Source: Anaerolineae bacterium (GTDB lineage Bacteria; Chloroflexota; Anaerolineae; Caldilineales; Caldilineaceae). From it: 64,000 nucleotides of DNA. How positions within the stretch are numbered: position 1 is the first letter of the stretch; every line of letters starts with the position of its first letter. The stretch is from positions 1 through 64,000 of the forward strand of contig JAUIHI010000030.1 in assembly GCA_030432295.1 (NCBI GenBank). Reading direction: 5' to 3'. Under the pieces are notes generated by a model. It saw only the letters and a program-made list of their open reading frames with translations, made no database searches and was not told where the DNA came from. Both the position numbers and the translations under genes were made by a program. Shown one piece after another: positions 8,325-18,416 of this stretch.

Positions 8325-9755
8325 CTACGGATAAATCCCCCGCAGTTTGGTCGCTTCCACAATGCGCTGGATGGCGATGGTATAGGCCGCCGAGCGCAGA
8401 TCCACGCCCTTGCGCACGGCCACGCCCGTCAGCTCGTCCAGATTTGTCAGCAACTTGCGCTCCATCTGGCGGCGGATTTCGCTCTCGTCCCAGAAGAAGG
8501 CCTGCAAATCCTGCACCCACTCAAAGTAGCTGACCACCACACCGCCCGCGTTGCAGAGGATGTCGGGGATGACCATCACGCCCTTTTCGTCGAGAATGCG
8601 GTCAGCCTCTGGCGAGGTGGGGCCGTTGGCTCCCTCTGCGATCACCCGGGCCTGGATTTTGTCTGCGTTCTGGGCGGTGATCTGCCCTTCCATCGCGGCG
8701 GGGACCAGTACATCCACATTCAGTTCCAGCAACTCCTCATTCGTTAGCGTGTCCGAGCCGGGATAGCCCACGACTGTGCCATTTTCCGCAGCAAAAGCCT
8801 TCAGGTGGCGGGGGTCAAAGCCTCTGGATCTGTAGATGCCGCCCATCACATCGCTGACCGCCACGACGGTCGCGCCCCGCTCGTGCATTGTGCGGGCTGT
8901 CCAACTGCCCACATTGCCAAAGCCCTGGATAGCGACTGTCACATCTTCGATATTCTGGCCTAGTTTGCGCTTGAGCAGGGCACGGGTTGTATAGGTAACG
9001 CCCAGGCCAGTGGCGTACTCCCGCCCGACTGTGCCGCCCACGCCGATGGGCTTGCCTGTGACCACCGCGGGCACAGAATAGCCTTTGTGCATGGAATAGG
9101 TGTCCATCATCCAGGCCATTATCTGGGCATTCGTGCCCACATCCGGCGCGGGGATGTCCTTTTCCGGGCCGATGAAGGGGCCAATCTCCGTGGCATAGCG
9201 TCGGGTCATGCCCCGCAGTTCCCGTTGGGAGAGCAGTTTGGGGTCCACAATCACCCCGCCTTTGGCCCCGCCGTAGGGCAGATTCATCAGCGCGCACTTC
9301 CACGTCATCCACATAGCCAGTGCCCGACATTCGTCCAGTGTCACGTCCTGGTGATAGCGGATACCACCTTTGGTGGGGCCGAGTGTGGTGTTGTGCTGGA
9401 CACGAAAACCGGTAAACATACGGATGCTTTCGTCGTCCATCATCACCGGAAAGTGGACGATCAACTCCCGCTGGGGAACCCGCAACAGTTCCAGCATATC
9501 GTTTTCCAGGTGCATAGATTCGGCCACCCGGTCCAACTGGGCCTGGGCCACCGCATAGGCGCTGACACTGGGGACCGAGGTTTCCCGCTGGCTGGTGGCA
9601 TTGGCGGAAGCACGGGGCGGCTGTGCGCCCGATGGGAGGCTGGGGTTTTGGTCGCGTTCGTTCTCTTCCACCGCGGGCAGGGATGCACCATTCGGTGGGG
9701 ATGCGGACACGCTTGCCAGCGCGGCGTCTTTGGCTGCTGTCTGGTTTTTCGCCAT
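8325..9755 (-). CDS. Glu/Leu/Phe/Val dehydrogenase (glutamate dehydrogenase type)
   Basis: NAD(P)-dependent amino-acid dehydrogenase of 476 residues catalysing reversible oxidative deamination, most likely glutamate to 2-oxoglutarate. The active-site motif PYGGAKGGV carries the catalytic lysine near residue 165. Substrate-loop motifs [10 protein letters not shown] and FTGFRVQHN and the nucleotide-binding [11 protein letters not shown] are intact. I start at ATG 9753-9755, with AGGAG 8 bases upstream, not 14 codons earlier. The first 65 residues are Ala/Ser/Pro-rich and not part of the usual fold, an uncommon N-terminal extension. It is monocistronic with its own promoter. Confidence 0.93.
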   Translation of the reverse strand: MAKNQTAAKDAALASVSASPPNGASLPAVEENERDQNPSLPSGAQPPRASANATSQRETSVPSVSAYAVAQAQLDRVAESMHLENDMLELLRVPQRELIVHFPVMMDDESIRMFTGFRVQHNTTLGPTKGGIRYHQDVTLDECRALAMWMTWKCALMNLPYGGAKGGVIVDPKLLSQRELRGMTRRYATEIGPFIGPEKDIPAPDVGTNAQIMAWMMDTYSMHKGYSVPAVVTGKPIGVGGTVGREYATGLGVTYTTRALLKRKLGQNIEDVTVAIQGFGNVGSWTARTMHERGATVVAVSDVMGGIYRSRGFDPRHLKAFAAENGTVVGYPGSDTLTNEELLELNVDVLVPAAMEGQITAQNADKIQARVIAEGANGPTSPEADRILDEKGVMVIPDILCNAGGVVVSYFEWVQDLQAFFWDESEIRRQMERKLLTNLDELTGVAVRKGVDLRSAAYTIAIQRIVEATKLRGIYP

Positions 9756-9813
9756 TGAAAAACTCCTGATGGTATTTGGATTGCACGGTGCCGACACGAA
9801 TGTGGCTGTACAC

Positions 9814-9842
9814 AGTGTAGCCTATTTTTCGGGCGTTGGCAA
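9814..9842 (-). promoter_or_regulatory. Promoter of the dehydrogenase gene
   Basis: On the minus strand TTGCCA (9837-9842) and TACACT (9814-9819) are spaced by 17 bases. The predicted start near 9807 leaves about 50 bases of leader. Confidence 0.65.
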
Positions 9843-9878
9843 CGAAAACAGATGGCTTTCTTAATCTCCCTGGGGCCA

Positions 9879-9912
9879 AGAAGTTCGACTTTTTCCGAAA
9901 AGTCGAACTTCT
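9879..9912. repeat. 34-bp palindrome AGAAGTTCGACTTTT, copy 1
   Basis: A perfect 15-bp inverted repeat (9879-9893, 9898-9912) with loop TCCG. An identical 34-base copy lies at 34232-34265. It lies in the divergent region between the dehydrogenase and the small acidic gene, upstream of both promoters, so it is not an obvious terminator here. Confidence 0.85.
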
Positions 9913-9940
9913 CAGGTTGCACGAAAATTCCGCAAAACGG

Positions 9941-9968
9941 TTGACCTGAAGCGGATATATGATATACT
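9941..9968 (+). promoter_or_regulatory. Promoter of the small acidic Cys4 protein gene
   Basis: TTGACC (9941-9946) and TATACT (9963-9968) are spaced by 16 bases. The predicted transcript start near 9975 leaves about 110 bases of leader before the ATG at 10085. I saw no convincing riboswitch fold in that leader. Confidence 0.7.
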
Positions 9969-10084
9969 TTCGGTTGTGTCTTCATACCGACTGTTGATTC
10001 GGTGAGAGACAGTTGCTCTGCCTGGTTTTCTCAGTACAGGCAATCTGCCGTCACCAATCAGCCCAGGCAAAATAGGAGAGTTGC

Positions 10085-10372
10085 ATGACGCGGGTGCGTT
10101 GTCCTCAAGACCGTTGTATCTTTTGGATGAATGGGTGGTGCGACATCGACGAGATTGAGCTGGCGCCAGTGACGCTGGCCTGTATCACCTTTGAGGAGAT
10201 GGATACGGAAGTCGCGCCGGTAGTCGGCGAAAATGATCTGGAGTGGGACGATGACGAGTCCCTGTTTGAAGAGGATTTAGACGAGAGCCTTTACGGCTAC
10301 GACGATGGCGACGACGAGGATGAGGACGACGAACTCCTCGCCGACGACGAAGACGACGACTGGTCCAGCTAA
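10085..10372 (+). CDS. Small protein with four cysteines and a long acidic tail
   Basis: A 95-residue protein I do not recognise. The first 33 residues hold four cysteines in the pattern CX4CX7CX13C (C6, C11, C19, C33), which could bind zinc or an iron-sulfur cluster. From about residue 39 it becomes extremely acidic, finishing in runs of Asp and Glu. A ribosome site (AGGAGA) lies just before the ATG, a near-consensus promoter upstream, and a hairpin terminator at 10387-10433, so it is probably a real, well-expressed single gene. The acidic tail could mimic nucleic acid or bind cations; this is speculation. Confidence 0.75.
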   Translation: MTRVRCPQDRCIFWMNGWCDIDEIELAPVTLACITFEEMDTEVAPVVGENDLEWDDDESLFEEDLDESLYGYDDGDDEDEDDELLADDEDDDWSS

Positions 10373-10386
10373 ACAGCCGAATAGAC

Positions 10387-10434
10387 GAGCGCCGTTAACA
10401 GGCTGCGGCCTGTGACGGCGCTCTTTTCTTTTTT
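10387..10434 (+). terminator. Intrinsic terminator after the acidic protein gene
   Basis: GAGCGCCGT (10387-10395) pairs with ACGGCGCTC (10415-10423), with an inner AACAGG/CCTGT pairing, followed by a T-rich tract with TTTT and TTTTTT runs. Confidence 0.85.
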
Positions 10435-10460
10435 ATGATTAATTTTGGGGGCGCAACGCA

Positions 10461-12317
10461 ATGGGGCAAATGCTGACACCAGCGGACAGCAGCGGGAATC
10501 ACACAGGGGTCAATTCCGGGGCCGACTCCGGACCAATACCTGAATGGATTGCCAATGATCCGCTTCACAACGGATGGGTGGACGAAAAGGTGGACGATTC
10601 CCCCGCTGTGGCGGGCCAGAAGCGGGAGACCGTCCAGGTGCGCTTCGGCGAACGCTACTACGCGGCTCCCCTGGGTACACCCATTCTGGAGTTTGTCTGG
10701 GCCGCGGTGGTGGACGATCCCCCCGGCTCCCCGCCGATGGCTGTGCTGCTGGACAACCGGCTGCGGGAACTCTCGACGCCGGTCTGGGAAGATGCTAGCG
10801 CGGAGATCGTGCCGATGAGCGACCCGGACGGCGGGCGTATCTACCGCCGTTCCCTGACGCTGCTGCTTCTGGCCGCGGCCAAGCGCATCTTTCCTCAGAT
10901 GGCGATTGCCATCGAACACAGCCTCCCCTTTGGCGCATACTACTGCACTGTTGTTGGGCGGGACCCCCTCAGCCTGGCCGAGTTGGACCTGTTGGAGGCG
11001 GAGATGGAAAAGCTGGTGGAGGCCGATATGCCCATCACCTGTCGCCGGGCCTCGGTGGATGAGATGGTCGCCTTTTTTGCAGCCAGCGGCGACGAGTCGA
11101 AAGTCTCCCTGCTTGCCCACCGCACCTCCGAGGACCTGGCCGTCTACACCCTGGACCAACTGCAAAACTACTTTCACGGCTATATGGTCCCCAGCACGGG
11201 CTATCTGCGCTGGTTTGGCCTGGCCGTCTATGGCAAGGGCTTTCTGTTGCGCTTTCCCCGTCGCCAGCAGCCCAACGAACTCCAGCCGATTCTGCCCAGC
11301 ACTGCGTTGGAACATGTATTTCAGGAATACGGCGAGTGGATGGGCCGGATGGGGTTGCAGAATCTCGGTTCCCTCAACGATGCGATTGTGCGGGGCAATA
11401 TCTCCGAAGTAATTCTGATCAGCGAAGCCCTGCACGAGCGGCGCATCGCCCACATTTCTGGGCTGGTTGCCAAAACCTGGGAAGACACCAACGCGGCCTA
11501 TCGGCGCATCCGGGTGGTGCTGATTGCGGGTCCCAGCAGCAGCGGCAAGACGACCTTTGCCAAGCGGCTGGGCGTTCAACTGCTCTCCCACGGCATCCGC
11601 CCCTATGCCCTCTCCCTGGACAACTACTTTGTCAATCGCGCCCAGACCCCGCTGGACGAGGTGGGCAACTACGACTTCGAGTCCATCGCCGCGCTCAATT
11701 TGCCCCTGCTCAACGAACATTTGGCTCGCCTGTTGGCCGGGGAAGAAGTCACAATGCCCCACTTTAACTTTGTGACAGGGGAGAGTGAAGTGGGCGAAAC
11801 CGTGCGCCTGGAGCCAAATCAGGTGTTGATTCTGGAAGGCATTCACGGGCTGAACCCGGCATTGACGACGGCTATTCCGCCGGAGTCTACCCTGCGGGTC
11901 TACGTCAGCGTCCTCACCCATCTGAATATGGACCGGCACAACCGCATCTCCACCGCGGATGTGCGGCTGTTGCGGCGGATCGCCCGGGATTTCAGCACGC
12001 GTGGCTACAGCGCCGCCGATACGATTGGTCGATGGGCCAGTGTGCGCCGGGGCGAAGAGCAGTACATTTTCCCCTTTCAGGACAACGCGGATGTGATGTT
12101 CAATTCGGCGCTTCTCTACGAACTCTCGGTCCTGCGCGATCTGGTGGAGCCGCTGCTTCTGCGCATCGAGTGGGACACGCCTGCCTATGTGGAGGCCCGC
12201 CGTCTGCTGGCCTTTCTGCGCTGGGTGCGCACAGCCGATGCCGATCTGGTCCCCGACAATTCCCTCATCCGGGAGTTTATCGGCAATTCAATTCTGCGCA
12301 CATTCAGTCTGGTGTGA
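10461..12317 (+). CDS. Uridine kinase-like nucleoside kinase with N-terminal TGS/ThrRS-editing-like region
   Basis: A 618-residue cytoplasmic kinase of the phosphoribulokinase/uridine kinase family. The kinase domain fills roughly residues 350-560, with Walker A AGPSSSGKTT near residue 355, SLDNYFVNR with the catalytic-type Asp, and LEGIHGLNP. The N-terminal 300 residues resemble the TGS and second additional domains of threonyl-tRNA synthetase, with the fold around EHSLPFGAYYC where the synthetase has its metal-binding HH motif. This architecture is known in large 'nucleoside kinase' proteins of several phyla. The expected reaction is ATP-dependent phosphorylation of a nucleoside; the substrate is not proven. 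The ribosome site before ATG 10461 is weak. Confidence 0.85.
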   Translation: MGQMLTPADSSGNHTGVNSGADSGPIPEWIANDPLHNGWVDEKVDDSPAVAGQKRETVQVRFGERYYAAPLGTPILEFVWAAVVDDPPGSPPMAVLLDNRLRELSTPVWEDASAEIVPMSDPDGGRIYRRSLTLLLLAAAKRIFPQMAIAIEHSLPFGAYYCTVVGRDPLSLAELDLLEAEMEKLVEADMPITCRRASVDEMVAFFAASGDESKVSLLAHRTSEDLAVYTLDQLQNYFHGYMVPSTGYLRWFGLAVYGKGFLLRFPRRQQPNELQPILPSTALEHVFQEYGEWMGRMGLQNLGSLNDAIVRGNISEVILISEALHERRIAHISGLVAKTWEDTNAAYRRIRVVLIAGPSSSGKTTFAKRLGVQLLSHGIRPYALSLDNYFVNRAQTPLDEVGNYDFESIAALNLPLLNEHLARLLAGEEVTMPHFNFVTGESEVGETVRLEPNQVLILEGIHGLNPALTTAIPPESTLRVYVSVLTHLNMDRHNRISTADVRLLRRIARDFSTRGYSAADTIGRWASVRRGEEQYIFPFQDNADVMFNSALLYELSVLRDLVEPLLLRIEWDTPAYVEARRLLAFLRWVRTADADLVPDNSLIREFIGNSILRTFSLV

Positions 12318-12347
12318 GCCAGAAGGCATTGAGGGTATTGGTTCTAA

Positions 12348-12383
12348 GTATTGATGTGGCGAGAACCCTCGCCGCATCAATAC
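12348..12383 (+). terminator. Hairpin after the nucleoside kinase gene
   Basis: A 16-bp inverted repeat with a single mismatch (12348-12363 with 12368-12383, loop AACC) lies 30 bases after the kinase stop. There is no T-run, so it may stabilise the mRNA end rather than terminate alone. Confidence 0.5.
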
Positions 12384-12448
12384 GTATCTGCTCTGTGTGG
12401 CCTCTGAAAATGCGAATATCTCCCGGTCGGTCGCACCCCATCTGCCAA

Positions 12449-13819
12449 TTACTTGATAACCAACGGCAAGAACACGGATTTAAGAGCGGTCGTGGCTGGA
12501 TCCAAATGTCCCCAGGTGGCACCGTTGACGATGACGTTTTCGAGCAGCATCACGGCAGCGGTTGGATCCAGGCTGCCGTCCGGGTTAACCGGTAGTTTGC
12601 CCAGTGTGCCGTTGGATGCGTCGTTCAGCCAGGCGGAGTAGAGGAGCCAACTGCCGTCCGGGCTCCAGCCGTGCAGCCCGACATTGTAGATGGTGTATGT
12701 CTGTGGGAAGTAGACCCCGCCGAGAATGGAACCGTTGGTAGCATCGATCACCACCAGGTATGTGAGCCACGCCCCGTCCTGCGCGTAGCACGCTTTGGCT
12801 GCCAACCTGCTCTCGTCCGCTGACCAGAAAATCTCATTGACCCCACACCAGTTTTGATCCGCCATCATATCCACCAGCAGACGCTTGTCGTTGCCATCTT
12901 TGTCCGCCAGATAGATTCCCTGATGCTCGGTGTCGTCAATTCCACATCCCGTCTGATAATCGGCGATGGCCAATCTGCCGCTGGTCGGGGCCACGTCAAA
13001 GCCGTCGATATCCGGGATGCCCGTACAACTGCCCGTGGTCCGGTGGACTTCCACCGGCGATGTGAACTGGACGCCGGACCACTGAAGGATATGGGGAGGG
13101 AGAATGTGGTAAACCCGATCGTCAAAGCGGACTGGACGGCTGAATTCCATGCGGTAGCTGGTGTCGGGTGAGAGCGTCACGTCTGACGTAAGGCTATCCT
13201 GGACTGAAACTGACTGGGCATCGAAGACATCCTCGCCCAATCCTTTGTATGCCACAATCCACCTTACGCCTGTAGGCACATTGTCAAAGCGGAAGCGCCC
13301 ATTTGCGTCAGTCTGGGCCATCGCCTTGCCCTCCAGATAGACACTGCGATTCGCCCAGGGATCGCCAGAACCATCCCGTACAATCCCCGTGACTACCCCG
13401 CAGGGACACGGCTGGTCCCAACGACCGGAGTTGGGACCAGGGGTGATCTGCGTCCACCAACTGCCGTCCGTGCCCAGACGGAAGAGGTTGCGGCTGGCCG
13501 GGGTGAACAGATAGGCGCTGTCCGAGGAGAAGGTGATGGCGCTGCCGCCCGGCTCGATGCGTGGATGCCAGATGCCGCCGCTGGTGTCAAAGGGATGGTT
13601 GTGGAAATCGAAAAGGGGGGTCTTGCTGCTGCCGTCGGGGTTCAATGTGTAGAGCGTGCTATCTGGCAGACTGTCGCCTGTTCCCAGCGAGACGAGGATT
13701 GTCTCTTGGGTTTCAACTGTGGCAGAACTGTTTGCGCTCCCTTCCTTGGGCAGACCCCAGGGAAGAATCAGCCCTGCCAGAACTATCAGTGTAGTGAGAA
13801 AAAGATGAGGGGTTTCCAT
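12449..13819 (-). CDS. Secreted beta-propeller protein with a carboxypeptidase-regulatory-like domain
   Basis: A 456-residue exported protein. A signal peptide covers about residues 1-30. Propeller-like WD40/TolB segments follow (TLYTLNPDGSSKTPLFDF, DGSWWTQITPGPNS, WSPDGSWLLYSAWLND). A carboxypeptidase-regulatory-like insertion lies near residues 145-190 (GIVRDGSGDPWANRSVYLEG, DANGRFRFDNVPTG). The protein ends in VFLPLVIK, a hydrophobic tail I associate with secreted proteins of Chloroflexota. A strong ribosome site (GGAGGTG) supports the ATG at 13817-13819. No catalytic residues are evident, so binding or scaffolding is likely. It is divergent from the next gene, another exported propeller protein. 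Confidence 0.8.
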   Translation of the reverse strand: METPHLFLTTLIVLAGLILPWGLPKEGSANSSATVETQETILVSLGTGDSLPDSTLYTLNPDGSSKTPLFDFHNHPFDTSGGIWHPRIEPGGSAITFSSDSAYLFTPASRNLFRLGTDGSWWTQITPGPNSGRWDQPCPCGVVTGIVRDGSGDPWANRSVYLEGKAMAQTDANGRFRFDNVPTGVRWIVAYKGLGEDVFDAQSVSVQDSLTSDVTLSPDTSYRMEFSRPVRFDDRVYHILPPHILQWSGVQFTSPVEVHRTTGSCTGIPDIDGFDVAPTSGRLAIADYQTGCGIDDTEHQGIYLADKDGNDKRLLVDMMADQNWCGVNEIFWSADESRLAAKACYAQDGAWLTYLVVIDATNGSILGGVYFPQTYTIYNVGLHGWSPDGSWLLYSAWLNDASNGTLGKLPVNPDGSLDPTAAVMLLENVIVNGATWGHLDPATTALKSVFLPLVIK

Positions 13820-14081
13820 TGGATGTTCACCTCCCTTGGATGTTACCTCCGTAGTCTGTAGAGGCTGGAGTCAGCTATCGATGATTTGACCGTTGAACAC
13901 GCCATCTACCTGAAGATTATAGCACGGATTCTATGGGCTGGTGTGGTTAATTTGGCGGTCAGGTCTGGGGAATGACACAAAATTGGGACGACGCTACGGG
14001 AAAACCGTGCTACACTGGACGACAAATCTGACCTGATGCGTGAGATTGCCTATCGAATACTTTCAATCAGGAGGTGCACAG

Positions 14082-17000
14082 ATGTCTGCATTTTTCCGTC
14101 GCTGTTTCGCTTGCAGTAGATGGCGACTTGCTCCGTTGGTGTTGGTCCTTTTTCTAACCGCTTGCACTTCCCCCGCTGCTCCATCCCATTCTGCGCCTAC
14201 CCCAACCCATAGCGATTCCATCCGTATTTGGCACGGACCGCCTATTGCGCCCCCTGCTGTGTCGGCTGGCATGGACATCGGAGAGATACAGCCCCTGGCG
14301 GTGGACGCCCTACCCTGGGATCCCCAGGCCGCCGACTTTCCGACTGTGCATGCGGGCAAACCCAAAGACCCACTGCTGGCCGCCGCGCCGCCGGAAACTA
14401 TCTTTGAAGGGTTGGGCAGTGGCCCACTGAAGCGATCCAACTTTTTTGTGGCACAGCGGGCCTATCCTTTGGAAACCCTGCCCGATGGCGGCTTTGTGGC
14501 CGCGCTGGAAGCCACAATGGCAATGCTGCCCATCGAGGCCGCCGAAACCCTGCCCCAATGGCAAAATATCGGCCCTGCGCCGATGGTCAGTTCCAAAGTG
14601 GGACAGCAGAAAATCAATGTAAGTGGCCGGGTACGCGCCCTGGCCATTCATCCCACGGATCCAAATATTGTCTATCTCGGCGCGGCCCAGGGCGGTGTCT
14701 GGAAGACTGTCAATGGCGGGGATAGCTGGATGCCTCTGACCGACAATCAGGCGTCCCTCTCTATGGGCGCATTGGCGCTGGACCCGCAAAACCCTGATGT
14801 GATCTACGCAGGCACAGGCGAACCAACACAGGGCCTGGACAACTACTACGGCGCGGGCATCCTGAAATCCACCGACGGCGGCGTCACCTGGAGCCGGATT
14901 GGGGTGGATGTCTTCAACGGTCTGGGTGTAGCCCGTATCCTCGTCCACCCGACCAATTCCAATATCGTCTACGCTGCTTCGTCCAAGGCCGGCCAGGCCG
15001 GACCGGTGACACCCATCCGGGGCCTCTTCCGCTCCCAGGACGGCGGCCTGACCTGGAAGGGGCTGCTCACCTGCTCCGACTGTTTTGGGGCGTCGGATAT
15101 GGAGATCGATGGCAGCAATCCCAATGTGCTCTATGCTGCGTTTCAGGGATACGGGGTTTTCAAAAGTACAGATGGAGGCAACAACTGGGCACAACTTACG
15201 AACAATCTGCCCAGTCCTCAGCAGGTGAATGTGGGGCGGGTAATTCTTACCGTCAGTCGCAGCAACCCTTCTGTCGTCTATGCCAGCTATCAGATCATCA
15301 CCAATACGTTTGACGGGGCGCTGGTTTTTGTAACGGCAGACAGCGGCGCCAACTGGACACAGATTGACACAGGTGGCTATAATTTTTGTGGCAGCCAGTG
15401 CTGGTATTCCCACGTGGTGGAAGTGGACCCAGCCAATCAGAATGTGCTCTACGCGGGTGGCACGGCCAACTATTCGGGCAATTCCGAGGCCGATTTTACT
15501 GTGCGCCAGGTGGTGATCAAAACGACCGACGGAGGCACAAACTGGCTTGACCTCTCGGACAACAGCGCGCCCAACAAGTCCCTGCACCCGGATATGCACG
15601 TCATCGCCTTTGCTCCGTCCAACAGCCAGACCGTATGGGTGGGCAACGACGGCGGCGTCTGGCGCTCCACAGACGGGGGGGCAACGTGGACCAACCGCAA
15701 CACGAACCTGGCAACGCTCCAGTTCACTGGCATCGCAGTGGACCCCACCAATCCCGCGATTATTCAGGGCGGGATGCAGGACAACAACAAAGCATTTACA
15801 CTGGATGGGGGGAGTACGCCGGGCTGGACAGCCGTGGATGTAGGAGACGGGGGTGCGGCGGCCATCGATCCCTTCAACCCAACTATCTGGTATGGAACCC
15901 GCTTTCGCATTTCGTTCCAGCGCAACGATCAGGGCAGCGGACTGACTGGTTTCTGGCCTTTTAAGACGAATGGCCTGGACAGTGAGGACCGGTCGCTCTT
16001 CTATGTGCCCATTGCGGCGGACTCTTCGACCCAGGGCGTGCTCTATCTGGGGACGTTTCGGGTCTACAAGACGACCAATCGGGGGGACAGTTGGACGGCC
16101 ATCAGCCCGGACTTGAGCAACGGACAGGGCTACGTTTCGGCAGTCGCACCGGCCCCGTCGGACGCGACGACTGTCTGGGCGGGCACGTCTGACGGCAATG
16201 TGCAGGTGACGACGAACAGCGGCGGCAATTGGTCCAACACCGCCAAAGCACCCCTGCCAGGTCGCTATGTCTCGCGCATCGCTGTGTCGCCGACCAATGC
16301 CCAGATAGCTTATGTCGTTTTCAGCGGTTTCAACACCCATACGCCCGGCCAGGAAGGCCACGTATTCAAGACATCCAACGGGGGGGCAAGCTGGCAGAAT
16401 ATCAGCGGCAACCTGCCCGATGTACCTGTCCAGACGATTGCGCTGGATGCCAGCCGACCCGGCACAGTTTACATCGGCACCGATACGGGTGTCTTCCGTA
16501 CCACCAACGACGGCGCTAGCTGGATTCCCTTTAACAATGGAATGGCGAATGTGGCTGTGGTGGACCTGATTTTGACCGGCAACAACAATACGCTCATCGC
16601 CGCAACCCACGGACGCAGCGTCTATCGGGTGGATCTGGCGGGTCAGCCTGCGCCCCAGAACAAGAAGGTTTTTATCCCTTCTATCCAACGGGGTGGTCCA
16701 CCGCTTGCCACCAGCACGCCCACCGCTACCCCAACGGCAACCCAGCCGCCGGTGGCTGGGACATCCCTGCCCACTTCTACACCGACAGCTACGCCGACCC
16801 GCACATCCACGCCCACCCGGACACCCACTGCCACGGCGACCAATACGCCAGGCACACCCGGCGTACCCACGCCCACTGTAACGCATACACCCACCATTAC
16901 ACCTACGCCGACCCGCACGCCCATACCCACTACGGGTGTCTATGCGGATGATTTCGAGAATTCGGGGAGTGGCTGGCAAAGCGCAGTCGTTGGCATTTGC

Positions 17001-18167
17001 AGCTTTGACTACATAAATGGTGCTTACGGCATCCAGTCATCCGCGGCGAATCAGGTCTGCCTTGCGGGCGCACCAGCCGCAGCTCAGGTAGACGGTGTCT
17101 ACGCTGTGACAGCTTTCAAGAATGGGGTCGGCGATGGCAGTGTCTATGGGCTGGCCTTTGGCATGGATTCATCCGACCCGGCCAATGTAACCCAATTCTA
17201 TGTACTGTGGATCGATCCCCTGGGCCAAAGATATTTGGTGCAGAAATACGACGCTGGCTGGACTGTTCTCAATGCAGCAATGGACTGGCAGACGAGCAGC
17301 GCCATTGCCACCAGCGGACTGGAAAATCATCTGCGTGTGCGTCGGGAGGGCAGCGAAATTCTGCTCTTTGTCAATGACAAATTTCTGGAGCGGGTAGTGG
17401 ACAACAGCCTGGCCGCCAACGGATTTGTGGGATTGGTCAACTGGTCTCTCTACACTGCACCGGCACTGGCCGGGTTTGACAACATGCGTATCAATCAGGT
17501 CCGCACGGTCTATGCCGATGACTTTGGCCAGGTAGGCAGCGGCTGGTACAGCGGCCAGGAGAGTGTCTGTCAGGCCAGCTATGGAAACGACGAATATCGC
17601 ACAGCCACCGGGCCAGGCTATCGCTGCTCTTTCGGCGCACCGCTGAGAGGTCAACAGAACGGTCGTTTCAGCACTGATGCCCGCAGCGAGGAGAGCTTCT
17701 ACCAGACATCCTACGGCCTGTTCTGGCGCAGCAATGCGAACTCCACATCCTTCTACGCCCTTCTGGTCGTTTCAGACGCCCAGAAGTACGCGCTTGCGCG
17801 TTATGTAGAAGGTGTGGGCTGGAAGTATTTCACTTGGGATCCAGTAGTCCAATCTGGCTGGCTGTTCAGCGATGCAATCGGCTCCGGCACTTCGCTGAAC
17901 AACCTGACGGCGGAAATGGATGGGAATCTGTTGCGTATTTCTATCAATGGGACACCTCTGGGGACTTTCACAGATAGTGCGCCACTGAGCGGCGATCGGT
18001 TTGGGGTGATCAATTGGGCTTCTCAGTTCGACACGTCCATCATCAGCTTCGACAGCATATCCACCGCGGCCTGGGACAGCAATCCGACGATCATCAGCGC
18101 GGCAGATGGCGCGCCCGCCGCGGGTAGCCTGCCTCTTCTGCTGGAAGAGGAACTGCCGTCCCGGTAG
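14082..18167 (+). CDS. Large lipoprotein with sortilin/BNR beta-propeller and two C-terminal lectin-like domains
   Basis: A 1361-residue surface lipoprotein with lipobox LTAC, the modified Cys being C28. Residues about 160-860 carry many BNR/Asp-box-like units ([48 protein letters not shown]) typical of VPS10/sortilin or exo-sialidase-like propellers. A VFIPSIQ segment precedes a Thr-Pro-rich linker (about 873-952). Two similar modules follow ([12 protein letters not shown] and [12 protein letters not shown]), like concanavalin-type carbohydrate-binding domains. The start at ATG 14082 is set by AGGAGGT at 14069-14075. No sialidase catalytic set is obvious, so a polysaccharide- or protein-binding role is as likely as hydrolysis. 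Confidence 0.85.
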   Translation: MSAFFRRCFACSRWRLAPLVLVLFLTACTSPAAPSHSAPTPTHSDSIRIWHGPPIAPPAVSAGMDIGEIQPLAVDALPWDPQAADFPTVHAGKPKDPLLAAAPPETIFEGLGSGPLKRSNFFVAQRAYPLETLPDGGFVAALEATMAMLPIEAAETLPQWQNIGPAPMVSSKVGQQKINVSGRVRALAIHPTDPNIVYLGAAQGGVWKTVNGGDSWMPLTDNQASLSMGALALDPQNPDVIYAGTGEPTQGLDNYYGAGILKSTDGGVTWSRIGVDVFNGLGVARILVHPTNSNIVYAASSKAGQAGPVTPIRGLFRSQDGGLTWKGLLTCSDCFGASDMEIDGSNPNVLYAAFQGYGVFKSTDGGNNWAQLTNNLPSPQQVNVGRVILTVSRSNPSVVYASYQIITNTFDGALVFVTADSGANWTQIDTGGYNFCGSQCWYSHVVEVDPANQNVLYAGGTANYSGNSEADFTVRQVVIKTTDGGTNWLDLSDNSAPNKSLHPDMHVIAFAPSNSQTVWVGNDGGVWRSTDGGATWTNRNTNLATLQFTGIAVDPTNPAIIQGGMQDNNKAFTLDGGSTPGWTAVDVGDGGAAAIDPFNPTIWYGTRFRISFQRNDQGSGLTGFWPFKTNGLDSEDRSLFYVPIAADSSTQGVLYLGTFRVYKTTNRGDSWTAISPDLSNGQGYVSAVAPAPSDATTVWAGTSDGNVQVTTNSGGNWSNTAKAPLPGRYVSRIAVSPTNAQIAYVVFSGFNTHTPGQEGHVFKTSNGGASWQNISGNLPDVPVQTIALDASRPGTVYIGTDTGVFRTTNDGASWIPFNNGMANVAVVDLILTGNNNTLIAATHGRSVYRVDLAGQPAPQNKKVFIPSIQRGGPPLATSTPTATPTATQPPVAGTSLPTSTPTATPTRTSTPTRTPTATATNTPGTPGVPTPTVTHTPTITPTPTRTPIPTTGVYADDFENSGSGWQSAVVGICSFDYINGAYGIQSSAANQVCLAGAPAAAQVDGVYAVTAFKNGVGDGSVYGLAFGMDSSDPANVTQFYVLWIDPLGQRYLVQKYDAGWTVLNAAMDWQTSSAIATSGLENHLRVRREGSEILLFVNDKFLERVVDNSLAANGFVGLVNWSLYTAPALAGFDNMRINQVRTVYADDFGQVGSGWYSGQESVCQASYGNDEYRTATGPGYRCSFGAPLRGQQNGRFSTDARSEESFYQTSYGLFWRSNANSTSFYALLVVSDAQKYALARYVEGVGWKYFTWDPVVQSGWLFSDAIGSGTSLNNLTAEMDGNLLRISINGTPLGTFTDSAPLSGDRFGVINWASQFDTSIISFDSISTAAWDSNPTIISAADGAPAAGSLPLLLEEELPSR

Positions 18168-18198
18168 GCTTGACCGACAATCCATTCAACAATTCATT

Positions 18199-18246
18199 CA
18201 AGAAGAGAGAAGACCCCGCCATCCAGCGGGGTCTTCTCTCTTCTTG
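18199..18246. terminator. Terminator hairpin between lipoprotein and protease genes
   Basis: A perfect 21-bp inverted repeat (18199-18219 and 18226-18246) with a 6-base loop, 31 bases after the lipoprotein stop. It lacks a long T-run but its stem ends in TCTTCTTG. Confidence 0.75.
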
Positions 18247-18416
18247 GGCCAGTAGACGGCAACACTACCAGACATATCTGTTTCCCTGTCTCCATAATGG
18301 AAAGTTAATCTCCCCATTAACCGTTGTAAAGGTCTGGGCTGGTCTTACCCCTTATACTCACTGTTGCAGCTACGACTTCTGTAGTCTATTTTCAACGTGA
18401 AAGGTGTACAAGACCT

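Noticed and set aside
10395-11939. A 514-codon minus-strand frame opposite the nucleoside kinase gene
   Set aside because: The plus-strand protein has Walker A and kinase motifs; the reverse frame has no recognisable domain and starts in the middle of the kinase.
14310-16979. An 889-codon open frame on the minus strand inside the large lipoprotein gene
   Set aside because: It is a shadow of the plus-strand gene: its protein is rich in Arg, Gly, His and Cys without any fold pattern, while the plus strand encodes regular Asp-box repeats and a lipoprotein signal.
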